Source: Atopomonas sediminilitoris | GTDB lineage: Bacteria > Pseudomonadota > Gammaproteobacteria > Pseudomonadales > Pseudomonadaceae | Assembly: GCF_022601735.1 (NCBI RefSeq) | Contig: NZ_JAKUMM010000002.1 | Span: forward strand, 372,001 to 436,000 | Direction: 5' to 3' | DNA: 64,000 nt | Translations under genes and position numbers: made by a program | The notes under the pieces: model-generated | Seen by the model: the letters and a program-made list of their open reading frames with translations, nothing else | The model's database searches: none | What the model was told of the DNA's origin: nothing | Part shown: in pieces, positions 16,606-26,403 of the stretch | How the letters are laid out: every line of letters begins with the position of its first letter | Position numbering within the stretch: position 1 is the first letter of the stretch

Positions 16606-16847
16606 GCAGGCGCGGAATCTGTGGCTATGCTTGCAGGTAGAGCTTAAGTCGCAGCGAGCGATGCCGATAAACGGTTTTAGTAGGGCTTGGGTTGCGCGGG
16701 CGTCTGTGACATAGTCGCCAATCCTCGCCAAAGGCATGACGCCGGCATAATGGCGTTAGCGTCGGAAGAGAGAAGCCACAAGGCTCGGTCCGGCTGCCAG
16801 CTCACTTTTTAATAAAAATACACCGTGTGGCAACGGGGAGATTCTTT

Positions 16848-18878
16848 GTGAAAGCCTTACTCTATCCGGCTATCGCGTTAATGAACCGCCTTAACTTTGG
16901 CATGAAATTCACGCTAACCAGCGTGATCATCTTCTTGCCGATGATCATCACCAACTACTTCTTGGTGAACGAGGCCTACCATCAGTTCAAAGTAACCCGC
17001 ACTGAGCTGCGCAGCTTGGACGTGCTCGACGGCGCGCTCAAGGTCGGCGTGGGCGTGCTGGAGCTGCGTGACCTGAAAACAGTCAACTCGTTCACTGGGC
17101 AATCCGGCAGCGGCGAGCAGATTGAAGCTCGTATGCAAGGGCTGATGAATGATCTTGAGAAAGACATCAAAAAGCTCGAGATGCAGTCGGATGATCTCGA
17201 TCTGAGCGAAGAATTCGCCAAAAAACGCGGCGAATTACTGCAAGCGCTGGATGCTGTGCGCAGTGAGACTAGCTTGGGTAGCGCCGCTGAGCTGGCGCAG
17301 AAGCTGCTCAATAATTACCAGTTGTTTTTCAAGTTCACCGCGGTGAGCGCAGGCTTGGCGCAAGATGCCGATCGTACCGTGCGCCAACTCAGCGACCTGC
17401 TGGTCAACACCACGCCGATCATTGTGGAGGCCCTAGGCCGTGGTCGTGCCACCGGTAGTTATGCCCTTGAGCGCGGCTTTCTGGATTCAGCGACCAGCAC
17501 CGAGATGGATAACTTGTTCCTCGAGCTGGAAAAGCGCCGCAACGAATATCAGCTCAAGATTGATGAAGCCTTAGATGGCAGTGCCCGCGTGCAAACGCAG
17601 TTGGCCGGTGCAACCACCGACAGTGTGGATAGTTTGAAAAGTGCGGGTACCGTGTTTGAAGACAAAATCATCATGGCCGATGCGCTCGACATGCCTTGGG
17701 ATCAGTATTTCCAAGCGCTGACGGTCGAAATGAACAAAACCTATGCCCTTAACGGCGCGATTATCGAGCTGCTAGGTCAGGAGCTGAGCGAGCGCTTAGA
17801 CGATAACCAGCAACAAATGGGTTTAATGGTGTTGGCGCTGGTGGGGATTTTTGCCTCGATTGTGTACCTCTACGCCGCGTTTTATGTCTCCACGCGCGGC
17901 TCGCTGCATGCGCTTGGCGGGGTGATGTCGCGCATGTCCGCCGGTGATATGACGGTTAAGTTCAAGGTCGTCAGCCAAGATGAGTTGGGCGAGCTTGGCG
18001 TGGCGGTTAATAACGCTGTCGAGAAAATGCATGACCTGATCCAAAAGGTTGGCGAAACGGTCGAGAAGGTTGATGGCCAAGCGGGGCAAGTGCGCAATAT
18101 CTCGGCAGAAAGTAGCCAAGCGGTGAATGAGCAACGCAGCCAAATCGAGCTGGTGGCCACCGCCATGAATCAAATGGCTGCTACCGCTCAAGAAGTGGCG
18201 CGCAGTGCCTCAGTGGCCGTTGATAGCGCGCATAAGGTCAACCAAGAAACCAGCAATGGTCGCACCCAAGTTAATAGCCAAATCAGCAATATTGAGCGCT
18301 TGGCCAATGAGATTGATAACTCGGTTCAGGTGATCAATAAGCTGGCTGGCGACAGCCAGGCGATTAGCCAGGTGCTCGACGTGATTAAGGGCATTGCTGA
18401 GCAAACTAACTTGCTGGCGCTTAACGCCGCGATTGAAGCGGCGCGCGCGGGCGAGCAAGGCCGTGGCTTTGCTGTGGTGGCCGATGAGGTGCGTAACCTC
18501 GCTAAACGCACGCAGCAATCCACCGAAGAAATTGAAGAAATGATCGCCCGTCTGCAGTCCGGTGTGGGGGCAGCGGTTAAAGCGATGGGCACCAGCCATA
18601 AAATGGCTAATGACACCGTCAGTGAGTCCAGCAAGGTGCAGCAGGCCTTGGACAACATTCTGGGTGCGGCAGGCTATATCGTCGACCAAAGCCAGCAGAT
18701 TGCTGCTGCCGCTGAAGAGCAAACCGCGGTGGCACAGGACATTGATCGCAATATTGTGCAGATCAGCGAGGCCGGCGAGCGTACCGCGCAAGGCGCCAAT
18801 AAGGCAGAAAGCGCTAGCACCCAGCTCAACGAGCTGGTGCATCAGCTCAAGCGTTTAACCGCTAACTTCCGCGTTTAA
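16848..18878 (+). CDS. Methyl-accepting chemotaxis protein
   Basis: 676 residues: membrane helix at about 21-40, a large periplasmic domain of some 280 helical residues (41-322), second membrane helix at about 323-345 ([20 protein letters not shown]), a HAMP region ([20 protein letters not shown]) and a long cytoplasmic coiled coil. The signalling tip is clear: [20 protein letters not shown] then [18 protein letters not shown]. The ligand domain is all-helical and near 280 residues, a size that fits helical bimodular sensors, but the ligand is unknown. There is no C-terminal pentapeptide for CheR. GTG 16848 has GGGGAG seven bases upstream and is preferred over an upstream GTG at 16827. It follows ampE, as in P. 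aeruginosa. Confidence 0.92.
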   Translation: MKALLYPAIALMNRLNFGMKFTLTSVIIFLPMIITNYFLVNEAYHQFKVTRTELRSLDVLDGALKVGVGVLELRDLKTVNSFTGQSGSGEQIEARMQGLMNDLEKDIKKLEMQSDDLDLSEEFAKKRGELLQALDAVRSETSLGSAAELAQKLLNNYQLFFKFTAVSAGLAQDADRTVRQLSDLLVNTTPIIVEALGRGRATGSYALERGFLDSATSTEMDNLFLELEKRRNEYQLKIDEALDGSARVQTQLAGATTDSVDSLKSAGTVFEDKIIMADALDMPWDQYFQALTVEMNKTYALNGAIIELLGQELSERLDDNQQQMGLMVLALVGIFASIVYLYAAFYVSTRGSLHALGGVMSRMSAGDMTVKFKVVSQDELGELGVAVNNAVEKMHDLIQKVGETVEKVDGQAGQVRNISAESSQAVNEQRSQIELVATAMNQMAATAQEVARSASVAVDSAHKVNQETSNGRTQVNSQISNIERLANEIDNSVQVINKLAGDSQAISQVLDVIKGIAEQTNLLALNAAIEAARAGEQGRGFAVVADEVRNLAKRTQQSTEEIEEMIARLQSGVGAAVKAMGTSHKMANDTVSESSKVQQALDNILGAAGYIVDQSQQIAAAAEEQTAVAQDIDRNIVQISEAGERTAQGANKAESASTQLNELVHQLKRLTANFRV

Positions 18879-18923
18879 CATCGTTGTGCTTGTCTCGGGC
18901 TCGCTTAGGCGGGCCCGAGGCGT

Positions 18924-19724
18924 TTATGGCGTATTGCAATGGCTGGGCGACCAACCAAATAGGCGGCAGGCGTTGGCGCTGCATTGCGCGGCAAATTGCT
19001 CCGTGGGTTGCTCGCGCAGCTCTGCTAGCTGCTGAGCAATCTGAGCTAAGGCGCTGGGGTTGTTACGTTGTTGCGCTAAAAACACTGGGGCCATGTCAGG
19101 GGCGTCGGTTTCCAACACCAGTTGCTCGGCCGGCAGTGCTGCGATGGTGCGGCGCAGTCGTTGTGCTTGCGGCCACGTGGCGGCACCGCCAATGCCGAGC
19201 AGAAAACCGAGTTTTTGGTATTCGCGGGCTTCCTCAAGGCTGCCGGCAAAGGCGTGCACGATGCCGCCGCGGGCTATTGGCATACGCTTAAGCATGGCAA
19301 TGGTGTCTGCATGGGCGCGGCGCACATGCAGCAAGACGGGCAGCTGGTGCTCTTGGGCTAAGGCTAATTGTGCGGCAAACAAGGTTTTCTGGGCGTTGCG
19401 ATCCAGTTCGGGCAAGTAGTAATCCAAGCCAATTTCACCCACGGCACAGCATTTGGCATGGCTGCCGGTTAGCGTCAATTGTGCGGCTAGCTGCTCGATG
19501 GCGTCGCTTGGGTGCTGGTTAAGGTAGACCGGGTGCAGGCCAAAGGCGGCAAATAAATCCGGCTCGCGTTGGCACAGCTGCCAAAGTGTTGGCCATTGCT
19601 CTACGGTAACGCCTAGCAGCACCTGCCGGACAATGCCCAGAGCGCGGGCGTGCTGCAGCTCGGCGTCGCGGTCGTGATCAAACGCGGGAAAGTCCAGATG
19701 GTTATGCGTGTCGATGAGCTGCAC
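18924..19724 (-). CDS. TatD-family metal-dependent hydrolase
   Basis: 266 residues of the TatD amidohydrolase superfamily. The two-metal site is visible: IDTHNHLDF (HxH) near the N-terminus, the Glu of VGEIGLDYYLPE, the His of LPVLLHVRRAH, the His of GIVHAFAGS and the Asp of LVLETDAPDMAP. TatD proteins are DNases or 3'-5' exonucleases acting on damaged nucleic acid; the native substrate of this paralogue is not fixed. It faces the chemoreceptor gene and is divergent from a response regulator gene 100 bases away. Confidence 0.88.
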   Translation of the reverse strand: MQLIDTHNHLDFPAFDHDRDAELQHARALGIVRQVLLGVTVEQWPTLWQLCQREPDLFAAFGLHPVYLNQHPSDAIEQLAAQLTLTGSHAKCCAVGEIGLDYYLPELDRNAQKTLFAAQLALAQEHQLPVLLHVRRAHADTIAMLKRMPIARGGIVHAFAGSLEEAREYQKLGFLLGIGGAATWPQAQRLRRTIAALPAEQLVLETDAPDMAPVFLAQQRNNPSALAQIAQQLAELREQPTEQFAAQCSANACRLFGWSPSHCNTP

Positions 19725-19823
19725 AGGGGTGGCCGTTTAGACGAGACTTGCTATTACTTATAGGGTGAAGACGCGCAATGCAATGGCGCGTTTGAGTTGT
19801 GCATGACGAAAAGGAAGACCGTA

Positions 19824-20456
19824 GTGGCTGAACTAACCGATGAGATGCAGCGTAAGCATCTGTTGATTGTGGATGACGTGGGCTCGGTGCGCAGCTTGTG
19901 CAAAGGTTTCTTGCGCGAGCTGGGCTTTGAAAATGTGCACGAGGCGATTGATGGCAAGGCTGCGGTGCAGTTCTTGCGTCACCATGCCGCGCATTTAGTC
20001 ATCTGTGACTGGAATATGCCCAACATGAGTGGCTTAGAGTTGTTGGAGGCCGTGCGTGCTGACCCCAATATCCATGACATTCCTTTTCTGATGATTACCG
20101 GTACCGCCGACGTTGAGCGGGTTAAGCAGGCCATTGCTGCAGGCGTTTCTGATTACATCCTGAAACCGTTCCAGCCTAACCAGTTAGGCTTTAAGGTGGC
20201 GCGGGCTCTCAGTGGCTCTAAGTACGAGTCAGACGGACGTATGCAAGCCTTGCAAGAGGATGAGCCTGAAGAGGTTGAAGCCGCTGACAAGCAAGACGAG
20301 TCGACCAACAAAGATGAAGCGGCGGGCGCTGCCGACGCTGGCGATAAGCCTGCCGAAGAGCCGCCAGAGCAAGCCAAGGCGGATGAAGCCGCTGAGGATG
20401 ATTTAGATATTTCAGCCGATGCGGTGGAGGAGGAGCAAGCGGCAGGCAAGGCCTAA
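19824..20456 (+). CDS. CheY-like response regulator with a long acidic tail
   Basis: 210 residues. Residues about 10-130 form a receiver domain: HLLIVDDVGSVRSL carries the acidic pair, VICDWNMPNMSGLELL carries the phospho-accepting Asp, a Thr is in FLMITGT and the conserved Lys in DYILKPFQPNQL. Instead of an output domain there are about 75 residues made almost only of Glu, Asp, Ala, Lys and Pro. No kinase gene is adjacent. GTG 19824 is chosen because AAGGAAG lies six bases upstream; an ATG at 19803 is possible but lacks a good site. It may act by protein contact like CheY, with the tail as a flexible or charge-mimic segment (inference). Confidence 0.85.
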   Translation: MAELTDEMQRKHLLIVDDVGSVRSLCKGFLRELGFENVHEAIDGKAAVQFLRHHAAHLVICDWNMPNMSGLELLEAVRADPNIHDIPFLMITGTADVERVKQAIAAGVSDYILKPFQPNQLGFKVARALSGSKYESDGRMQALQEDEPEEVEAADKQDESTNKDEAAGAADAGDKPAEEPPEQAKADEAAEDDLDISADAVEEEQAAGKA

Positions 20457-20487
20457 GCGTGCTGCCGCTTGCTGTCAGCGAGAGGGC

Positions 20488-20799
20488 TTAGCAGCGTTTG
20501 GCGTTGGCAGTTGAAGCTGGCTGGCCCTCGATGCAGACCGGAGTGAAGCCTTGCTGTAGCTGCGGTGACTTGCTGCGCAAGCTGCTGGTCAAGCTATTTA
20601 GGAAGCGAGTGGCTTGGCTTGGGTCGTTAAATTTGCGCGCACCGGTGAAACTGCCGGTGTAGCTACCGTTGGAGGCTGCGTAGCACTGCGAGTAGCCTTT
20701 ACAGCTTAATTCGACATACCAAACGGGTTGCTGGATTTCGACGCCGGCGAGGCTGGGCGTGCTCAGTAGGGCAATAAGGGCAAGCGTGTGGCGGCGCAT
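20488..20799 (-). CDS. Small exported protein with four cysteines, unknown
   Basis: 103 residues starting with a signal peptide (MRRHTLALIALLSTPSLAG). The mature part has four Cys: two in a CKGYSQC loop, one in FTPVCIEG and the last residue. They could form two disulfides in the periplasm. The segment YAASNGSYTGSFTGARKFND is Ser/Gly/Thr-rich and probably beta. I do not recognise the family. It faces the response regulator gene, with 31 bases between the stops, and is separated from prfC by a strong hairpin, so it is likely a single-gene unit. Confidence 0.65.
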   Translation of the reverse strand: MRRHTLALIALLSTPSLAGVEIQQPVWYVELSCKGYSQCYAASNGSYTGSFTGARKFNDPSQATRFLNSLTSSLRSKSPQLQQGFTPVCIEGQPASTANAKRC

Positions 20800-20876
20800 G
20801 ATGGGCTCCTTCCGTGGTAGCGATGTTGGTCGTTATGCCGGTAGCGATGTGACTCGCTGTGGCAGCCACTTTAGTG

Positions 20877-20915
20877 AAACCGTTGCTGCAAACAAGAGGT
20901 TTGCAGCAACGGTTT
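20877..20915 (-). terminator. Long hairpin downstream of prfC
   Basis: A perfect 17-bp inverted repeat, 20877-20893 and 20899-20915, with a 5-base loop (AAGAG). It lies seven bases after the prfC stop. Read on the minus strand it ends in GGTTTCACT, so the T tract is poor, but the stem is very stable. It probably acts as terminator or 3' stabiliser of prfC. Confidence 0.6.
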
Positions 20916-20921
20916 AACGCT

Positions 20922-22505
20922 TTAGTGATGCTCGCGTGTGGCGCGGAATTTAATATCCGGCCAGCGCTCTTCGGTCAGGCTCAGGTTGACCCGCGTTGGG
21001 GCTAAATAGGTCAGGTGACCGCCGCCGTCGATGGCGATGTTTTCGTGCGCTTTGGTGGTGAATTCGTCGAGTTTCTTGCGGCCGTTGCACTCAATCCAGC
21101 GCGCACTCCACACGTTGACCGCTTCGTACGCGCATTCGACCTTGTATTCTTCTTTCAGTCGGCTGGCGACCACATCGAACTGCAGCACCCCGACGGCGCC
21201 TAGGATGATGTCGTTGCTGCGCTCCGGGAAGAACACCTGCGTGGCGCCTTCTTCGGCCAGTTCTTGCAGGCCTTGGCGCAATTGCTTGGACTTGAGCGGG
21301 TCTTTCAGGCGCACGCGGCGGAACAGCTCAGGTGCGAAGTGTGGAATACCGGTGAAGCCCAAGTCTTCGCCGGTGCTGAACGTATCGCCGATCTGAATTG
21401 TGCCGTGGTTGTGCAGGCCGATGATGTCGCCCGCGTAGGCTTCTTCGAGCTGTTCGCGCTCGCTGGAGAAAAACGTCAGGGCGTCGGCAATCTTGATGTC
21501 TTTGCCAAGGCGCACGTGGCGCATCTTCATGCCCTTTTCATACTTGCCGGAGCAAATGCGCATAAAAGCGATACGGTCGCGGTGCTTGGGGTCCATGTTG
21601 GCTTGGATTTTAAACACGAAGCCGGTGAAGCCTTCTTCGCTCGGCTCAATCACGCGTTCGTGGGCGGCGCGCGGCTGCGGCGCGGGGGCGGCCTCGACGA
21701 CGCAGTCCAGCACTTGATCGACGCCGAAGTTGCCCAGCGCGGTGCCGAAAAACACCGGCGTCATCTCGCCCTTCAAAAACAGCTCTTGCTCGAATTCGTG
21801 ACAGGCGCCTTGTACTAGCTCAAGCTCTTCCACAAAACGCTCGTACAGATCGCCGAGATGGGCGCGCGCTTCGTCCGAATCGAGGTGGTCGATGCGGCGC
21901 TCTTCGGTGCGTTCGTGACCGTGACCGGCGGTGTAGACGATGATGTAGTCGCCGGCGAGGTGGTACACGCCTTTGAACTCTTTGTAGCAGCCGATGGGCC
22001 AAGTGATCGGTGCGGCTTTGATGTTGAGTACCGCTTCGATCTCGTCCAGCAGTTCGATCGGGTCGCGAATGTCGCGGTCGAGCTTGTTCACAAAGCTCAC
22101 AATCGGCGTGTCGCGCAGGCGGCAGACGTCCATCAGGGCAATGGTGCGTGGCTCAACGCCTTTACCGCCGTCCAGCACCATCAGAGCGCTATCGACCGCC
22201 GTCAGGGTGCGGTAGGTGTCTTCGGAGAAGTCTTCGTGGCCCGGGGTGTCGAGCAGATTGATCATGCAGTCGCGGTAGGGGAACTGCATCACCGAGGTGG
22301 TGATGGAGATGCCGCGTTGCTTTTCCATTTCCATCCAGTCAGAGGTGGCATGGCGGTCAGATTTGCGCGACTTCACCGTGCCGGCCACTTCAATGGCCTT
22401 GCCCATCAACAGCAGTTTTTCGGTGATGGTGGTCTTACCCGCGTCGGGGTGAGAAATAATGGCGAAGGTACGGCGCTTGGCGACCTCGGCAGCCTGACGG
22501 GACAT
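20922..22505 (-). CDS. prfC: Peptide chain release factor 3
   Basis: A 527-residue translational GTPase that recycles RF1/RF2 from the ribosome after peptide release. G motifs are clear: [17 protein letters not shown] (P-loop), SITTSVMQF (switch I), [16 protein letters not shown] (switch II) and SFVNKLDRD (G4). The C-terminal half has the usual RF3 blocks ([20 protein letters not shown] and [18 protein letters not shown]). Length is normal for RF3 and clearly shorter than EF-G. It is flanked by a hairpin on the 3' side and by the long speC leader region on the 5' side, in divergent orientation. Confidence 0.97.
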   Translation of the reverse strand: MSRQAAEVAKRRTFAIISHPDAGKTTITEKLLLMGKAIEVAGTVKSRKSDRHATSDWMEMEKQRGISITTSVMQFPYRDCMINLLDTPGHEDFSEDTYRTLTAVDSALMVLDGGKGVEPRTIALMDVCRLRDTPIVSFVNKLDRDIRDPIELLDEIEAVLNIKAAPITWPIGCYKEFKGVYHLAGDYIIVYTAGHGHERTEERRIDHLDSDEARAHLGDLYERFVEELELVQGACHEFEQELFLKGEMTPVFFGTALGNFGVDQVLDCVVEAAPAPQPRAAHERVIEPSEEGFTGFVFKIQANMDPKHRDRIAFMRICSGKYEKGMKMRHVRLGKDIKIADALTFFSSEREQLEEAYAGDIIGLHNHGTIQIGDTFSTGEDLGFTGIPHFAPELFRRVRLKDPLKSKQLRQGLQELAEEGATQVFFPERSNDIILGAVGVLQFDVVASRLKEEYKVECAYEAVNVWSARWIECNGRKKLDEFTTKAHENIAIDGGGHLTYLAPTRVNLSLTEERWPDIKFRATREHH

Positions 22506-22559
22506 GCGGGAAAACCTCGGGGATCAAAAGGGCGTCATAAAAGCCCGCCATTATAGCGC

Positions 22560-22931
22560 AAGCCGTCGGCGTGCTGCGTTGTGTTACGGTAAAAGGCTGT
22601 AGTGCCCTGCAAGGGCTGTTTTGTTGGTGGGCTGTGCAGCTTTTTTAACAATTTTGCCCTTGGTTGTCGGCTATTTTGCACGCTTGTAAAAAAAGCGCTC
22701 AAACCGAGGCATTTCGCGGCTTTGCCGGTTGAATCACGTGGCCATGCGGCCTAAAGTTCGCGCCGAACGTCCATGCTGGAACGATCCATTCGGCTCAAGT
22801 ACTGCCGACGAGAGGTTAGCCGTTAGCGGCCAATCCTCGGCGACAAGCCTTGGGAAGTAGGCGAACCAAAGTGGGGATACTGAAGCGGCGTTCACTCCCC
22901 CTGACATTCACTCACTATGAGGATTTCTGGC
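22560..22931 (+). promoter_or_regulatory. Long upstream region / candidate structured leader of speC
   Basis: About 370 bases without a gene separate prfC from speC. The part next to prfC is AT-rich with possible promoter elements (TTGCCCTTGG then TATTTT near 22652-22677). The part from about 22740 is rich in short inverted repeats: GTTCG-CGC-CGAAC near 22755-22768, and a nested hairpin at about 22804-22843 with inner GCCG-TTAG-CGGC and outer GCCGA/TCGGC arms. Such density suggests a folded RNA leader. No known riboswitch motif was recognised. The leader reading is inference. Confidence 0.35.
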
Positions 22932-24104
22932 ATGTCGTCACAGCCGATCAAGCTTAACGATTACTTCTCTCCTGAAACGTTTCAGCGCATGAAGGCATTC
23001 GCCGATCAGCAAGAGACGCCTTTCGTCATGATCGATACCGCCACCATTGCGCGGGCTTATGACGAGCTGGAAAACGGCTTCCCGTTTGCCAAGGTGTTTT
23101 ACGCGGTTAAAGCCAACCCAGCCGCTGAGCTGATCGACCTGCTGCGCGATAAAGGCTCGAATTTCGACATCGCCTCTATCTATGAGCTAGACAAGGTGAT
23201 GGGCCGTGGCGTGGGCCCTGAGCGCATTAGCTACGGCAACACCATCAAGAAAGCGCGTGATATTCGCTACTTCTACGATAAAGGCGTGCGTCTGTTCGCC
23301 ACCGACAGCGAGCCGGACTTGCGCAACATCGCCAAGGCCGCGCCGGGCTCCAAAGTTTATGTGCGCATCTTGACCGAAGGCGCCACCACGGCCGATTGGC
23401 CGCTGTCGCGCAAGTTCGGCTGCCAAACCGACATGGCCATGGACTTGCTGATTCTGGCGCGTGATTTGGGCTTGGTGCCTTACGGTATTTCGTTCCATGT
23501 GGGCAGCCAGCAGCGCGATATCGGCGCGTGGGATGCCGCGATCGCCAAGGTCAAAGTGATCTTCGAGCGCCTGAAAGAAGAAGACGGCATCGAGCTGAAA
23601 ATGATCAACATGGGTGGCGGCTTCCCCGCCAACTACATCACCAAGACCAATGATCTGGCGACGTACTCGCGCGAGATCACCCGCTTCTTGAAAGAAGACT
23701 TCGGTGATGAGCTGCCGGAAATCATCCTAGAGCCGGGTCGCTCGCTGATTGCCAATGCCGGCATCTTGGTCAGCGAAGTGGTGTTGGTGTCGCGTAAGTC
23801 GCGCACAGCGGTCGAGCGCTGGGTGTTTACGGACGTGGGCAAGTTTGGTGGCCTGATCGAAACCATGGATGAGGCGATCAAGTTCCCCATTCACACCGAG
23901 AAAAACGGTGAGATGGAAGAAGTGGTCATCGCCGGCCCGACCTGCGACAGCGCCGATATCATGTACGAGAACTACAAGTACGGGCTGCCGTTGAATCTGG
24001 CCAGCGGTGATCGCATGTACTGGTTGTCCACCGGTGCCTACACCACCAGCTACAGCGCGGTTGAGTTCAATGGCTTCCCGCCGCTGAAGTCGTATTACTT
24101 GTAA
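22932..24104 (+). CDS. speC: Ornithine/lysine decarboxylase, fold III PLP enzyme
   Basis: 390 residues, the length of the Pseudomonas ornithine decarboxylase, not the large E. coli SpeC fold. It makes putrescine from ornithine (possibly cadaverine from lysine) in the cytoplasm. Lys60 in FYAVKANP is the PLP lysine. Further blocks are ISFHVGSQQRD, INMGGGFPANY, ILEPGRSLIA for the phosphate, and GPTCDSADIMYENY, where Cys338 is the active-site cysteine from the partner subunit of the dimer. I chose ATG 22932, since GAGG lies about nine bases upstream; ATG 22917 is possible. A hairpin terminator follows the gene, and a long leader precedes it. Confidence 0.92.
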   Translation: MSSQPIKLNDYFSPETFQRMKAFADQQETPFVMIDTATIARAYDELENGFPFAKVFYAVKANPAAELIDLLRDKGSNFDIASIYELDKVMGRGVGPERISYGNTIKKARDIRYFYDKGVRLFATDSEPDLRNIAKAAPGSKVYVRILTEGATTADWPLSRKFGCQTDMAMDLLILARDLGLVPYGISFHVGSQQRDIGAWDAAIAKVKVIFERLKEEDGIELKMINMGGGFPANYITKTNDLATYSREITRFLKEDFGDELPEIILEPGRSLIANAGILVSEVVLVSRKSRTAVERWVFTDVGKFGGLIETMDEAIKFPIHTEKNGEMEEVVIAGPTCDSADIMYENYKYGLPLNLASGDRMYWLSTGAYTTSYSAVEFNGFPPLKSYYL

Positions 24105-24123
24105 GTATCGTGCGCTGATGTTG

Positions 24124-24150
24124 AAAAGCCCGCCCTTGTGCGGGCTTTTT
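24124..24150 (+). terminator. Rho-independent terminator of speC
   Basis: AAAAGCCCGC (24124-24133), six-base loop, GCGGGCTTTTT (24140-24150): a 10-bp GC-rich stem ending in a T run, 20 bases after the speC stop. It separates speC from the pyk-pxp unit. Confidence 0.9.
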
Positions 24151-24214
24151 CGTGTCTTCAAAGGGTCATGGCGCTGTCATACTGTGTACCGAAATGAACA
24201 GTGTTGGAGTCAGC

Positions 24215-25663
24215 ATGACCCGCCGTAGCAAAATCGTCGCCACCCTTGGTCCTTCGTCCAGCTCGCGTGAGCAGATCGCCGCCTTGATCGCCGCCGGCAT
24301 GGATGTCGCCCGTCTTAACTTCTCCCACGGCAGCGCCGACGATCACCGTGAACGTGCTCGTTTAGTGCGCGAAGAGGCCGCCAAACAAGGCCGCTTTGTG
24401 GCGCTATTGGGCGACCTGCAAGGGCCGAAAATCCGCATCGCGCGCTTTGCTGAGGGCAAGATTGAGCTGGCGCACGGCGCGGCCTTTCGACTGTCGATGA
24501 GCCATGATCGCAGTGCCGGCACGCAAGCGGTGGTGGGCTTGGATTACCCCGACTTGGTCAAAGACTGCGCCCCCGGCGATGAGCTACTGCTCGACGATGG
24601 CCGTATCGTGTTGCAAGTGGTGGCGGTGGATGCCGATGGCGTCGATACGCAGGTGACGATTGCCGGCCCGCTATCCAATAACAAGGGCATCAACAAGCGC
24701 GGCGGCGGTATCTCTGCCGAGGCGCTGACCGCTAAAGACCGCGCCGACATCCAGCTGGCGGCGGATATGGCGGTGGATTACCTCGCCGTGTCCTTCCCGC
24801 GTGAAGCGGCGGACATGCATCTGGCGCGTGAGTTATTGCAGCAAGCCGGCGGGCATGCCGGGTTAGTGGCCAAGATTGAACGCGCCGAGGCGGTGGCCGA
24901 CTTGGCCGTGCTGGAGGATTTGATCCGCGCCAGTGACGCCGTGATGGTGGCCCGTGGTGACTTGGGGGTAGAAATCGGCGATGCCGAGCTGATCGGCATT
25001 CAAAAGCTGATCATTGCCCGTGCCCGCGCGCTGAATAAGGGCGTGATCACCGCCACGCAAATGATGGAGTCGATGACCAAGAGCCCGATGCCGACCCGCG
25101 CTGAAGTGTCGGATGTCGCCAACGCGGTGATCGACCACACCGACGCGGTGATGCTCTCCGGTGAAACCGCCGCAGGCGATTACCCCGTCGAGGCCGTAGC
25201 CGCCATGGCGCGCATTTGTTTGGGCGCTGAGAAACACGCCGAGCAAGTTCCCGCGGCTGAGGCGCGCGTCGAAACCTTTGCCCGTTGCGATCAAACCATC
25301 GCCGTGACCGCGATGTACGCGGCCAATCATTTTCCCGGGATTAAGGCGATTGTCAGCTTGACGGAAAGCGGCGCCACGCCGTTGACCATGTCGCGCTCAC
25401 GCACGCAGGTGCCGATTTTTGCCCTGTCACCGCATGCGGCAACGCAATACCGCGTGGCTCTGTACCGTGGCGTATACCCGATTCCCTTTGATGTGGCGGC
25501 GCACCCGCGTGAGCATGCCAACCAAGCGGCGGTGGATGAGCTGCTGGCGCGTGGCTTGGTGCAGCCCGGCGATTGGCTGGTATTGACCAAAGGCGACTAC
25601 CTTAATAGTCAGGGCGGGACCAATACGCTGAAAATCATTTGTGCCGGTGAAAAGGTGTTCTGA
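24215..25663 (+). CDS. pyk: Pyruvate kinase
   Basis: 482 residues from ATG 24215, which has GGAG six bases upstream; the frame is open further 5' but the family start MTRRSKIVATLGPSS is here. It converts phosphoenolpyruvate and ADP to pyruvate and ATP. Blocks include MDVARLNFSHGSADDH, LGDLQGPKIRIA, LVAKIERAEAV with the active-site Lys-Glu, VARGDLGVEIG and the signature MTKSPMPTRAEVSDVANAV then MLSGETAAGDYP. Its stop shares one base with the ATG of pxpA (TGATG), so it is joined to the 5-oxoprolinase genes. That link is unusual for pyk. Confidence 0.96.
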   Translation: MTRRSKIVATLGPSSSSREQIAALIAAGMDVARLNFSHGSADDHRERARLVREEAAKQGRFVALLGDLQGPKIRIARFAEGKIELAHGAAFRLSMSHDRSAGTQAVVGLDYPDLVKDCAPGDELLLDDGRIVLQVVAVDADGVDTQVTIAGPLSNNKGINKRGGGISAEALTAKDRADIQLAADMAVDYLAVSFPREAADMHLARELLQQAGGHAGLVAKIERAEAVADLAVLEDLIRASDAVMVARGDLGVEIGDAELIGIQKLIIARARALNKGVITATQMMESMTKSPMPTRAEVSDVANAVIDHTDAVMLSGETAAGDYPVEAVAAMARICLGAEKHAEQVPAAEARVETFARCDQTIAVTAMYAANHFPGIKAIVSLTESGATPLTMSRSRTQVPIFALSPHAATQYRVALYRGVYPIPFDVAAHPREHANQAAVDELLARGLVQPGDWLVLTKGDYLNSQGGTNTLKIICAGEKVF

Positions 25664-26403
25664 TGGGCATTCTGCTCAACTGTGACATGGGCGAAAGCTT
25701 CGGCGCGTGGCGCATGGGCGAGGACGAGCTGGTGATGCCCTTGGTCGATCAAGCCAACATCGCCTGCGGCTTTCATGCCGCCGACCCATTGACCATGCAG
25801 CGCACGGTCAAGCTGGCGCTGGATAACGAGGTCAGCATCGGCGCGCATCCGGCCTACCCGGATCTGGTGGGCTTCGGTCGCCGCGCCATGGCCGTTGAGC
25901 CAGAAGAAGTCGAAGCACTGCTGCTCTATCAAATCGGCGCGCTGGACGGTCTTTGCCGCGCCGAAGGCAGCCAGGTCGATTACGTCAAACCGCACGGCGC
26001 GCTGTATAACGCCATCGCCAGCGATGCCAGCCTGTTGCGCGCCGCGCTGAGTGCGTGCGCGCGCTACCGTGAAGGCTTGCCTTTGATGGTACTGGCGCGG
26101 GTGGATAACAGCGCCAGTCAGCGTATTGCCGAGCAGCTTGGTGTGCCGCTGCTGTTTGAAGCCTTCGCCGACCGTGGTTATGCCGCCGATGGCAGCTTGT
26201 TGGTGCGTGGCACGCCCGGTGCGGTGCATGGCGAAGACGAGCTGATCTTGGCGCAAGCGCTGGCCTTTGCGCGCGGCGAACCGGTGAGCTTGGCCGGCGG
26301 CGGCACGCTCACCCTGCAAGCCGATAGCCTGTGCGTACACGGTGACCACGCGCATTCGCGCGCCGTGTTGCGTCGGCTGCGGGCGGCGTTGGACGCCCTC
26401 TGA
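25663..26403 (+). CDS. pxpA: 5-oxoprolinase subunit PxpA (LamB/YcsF family)
   Basis: 246 residues of the LamB/YcsF family. With PxpB and PxpC it forms the bacterial ATP-dependent 5-oxoprolinase, which opens 5-oxoproline, a spontaneous breakdown product of glutamine, to glutamate. Family blocks are LLNCDMGESFGAWRMGED, ANIACGFHAADPLTM, SIGAHPAYPDLVGFGRRAM, VKPHGALYN and a C-terminal VHGDHAHS. The gene is joined by one-base overlaps to pyk upstream and pxpB downstream, so translation is probably coupled. Confidence 0.94.
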   Translation: MGILLNCDMGESFGAWRMGEDELVMPLVDQANIACGFHAADPLTMQRTVKLALDNEVSIGAHPAYPDLVGFGRRAMAVEPEEVEALLLYQIGALDGLCRAEGSQVDYVKPHGALYNAIASDASLLRAALSACARYREGLPLMVLARVDNSASQRIAEQLGVPLLFEAFADRGYAADGSLLVRGTPGAVHGEDELILAQALAFARGEPVSLAGGGTLTLQADSLCVHGDHAHSRAVLRRLRAALDAL

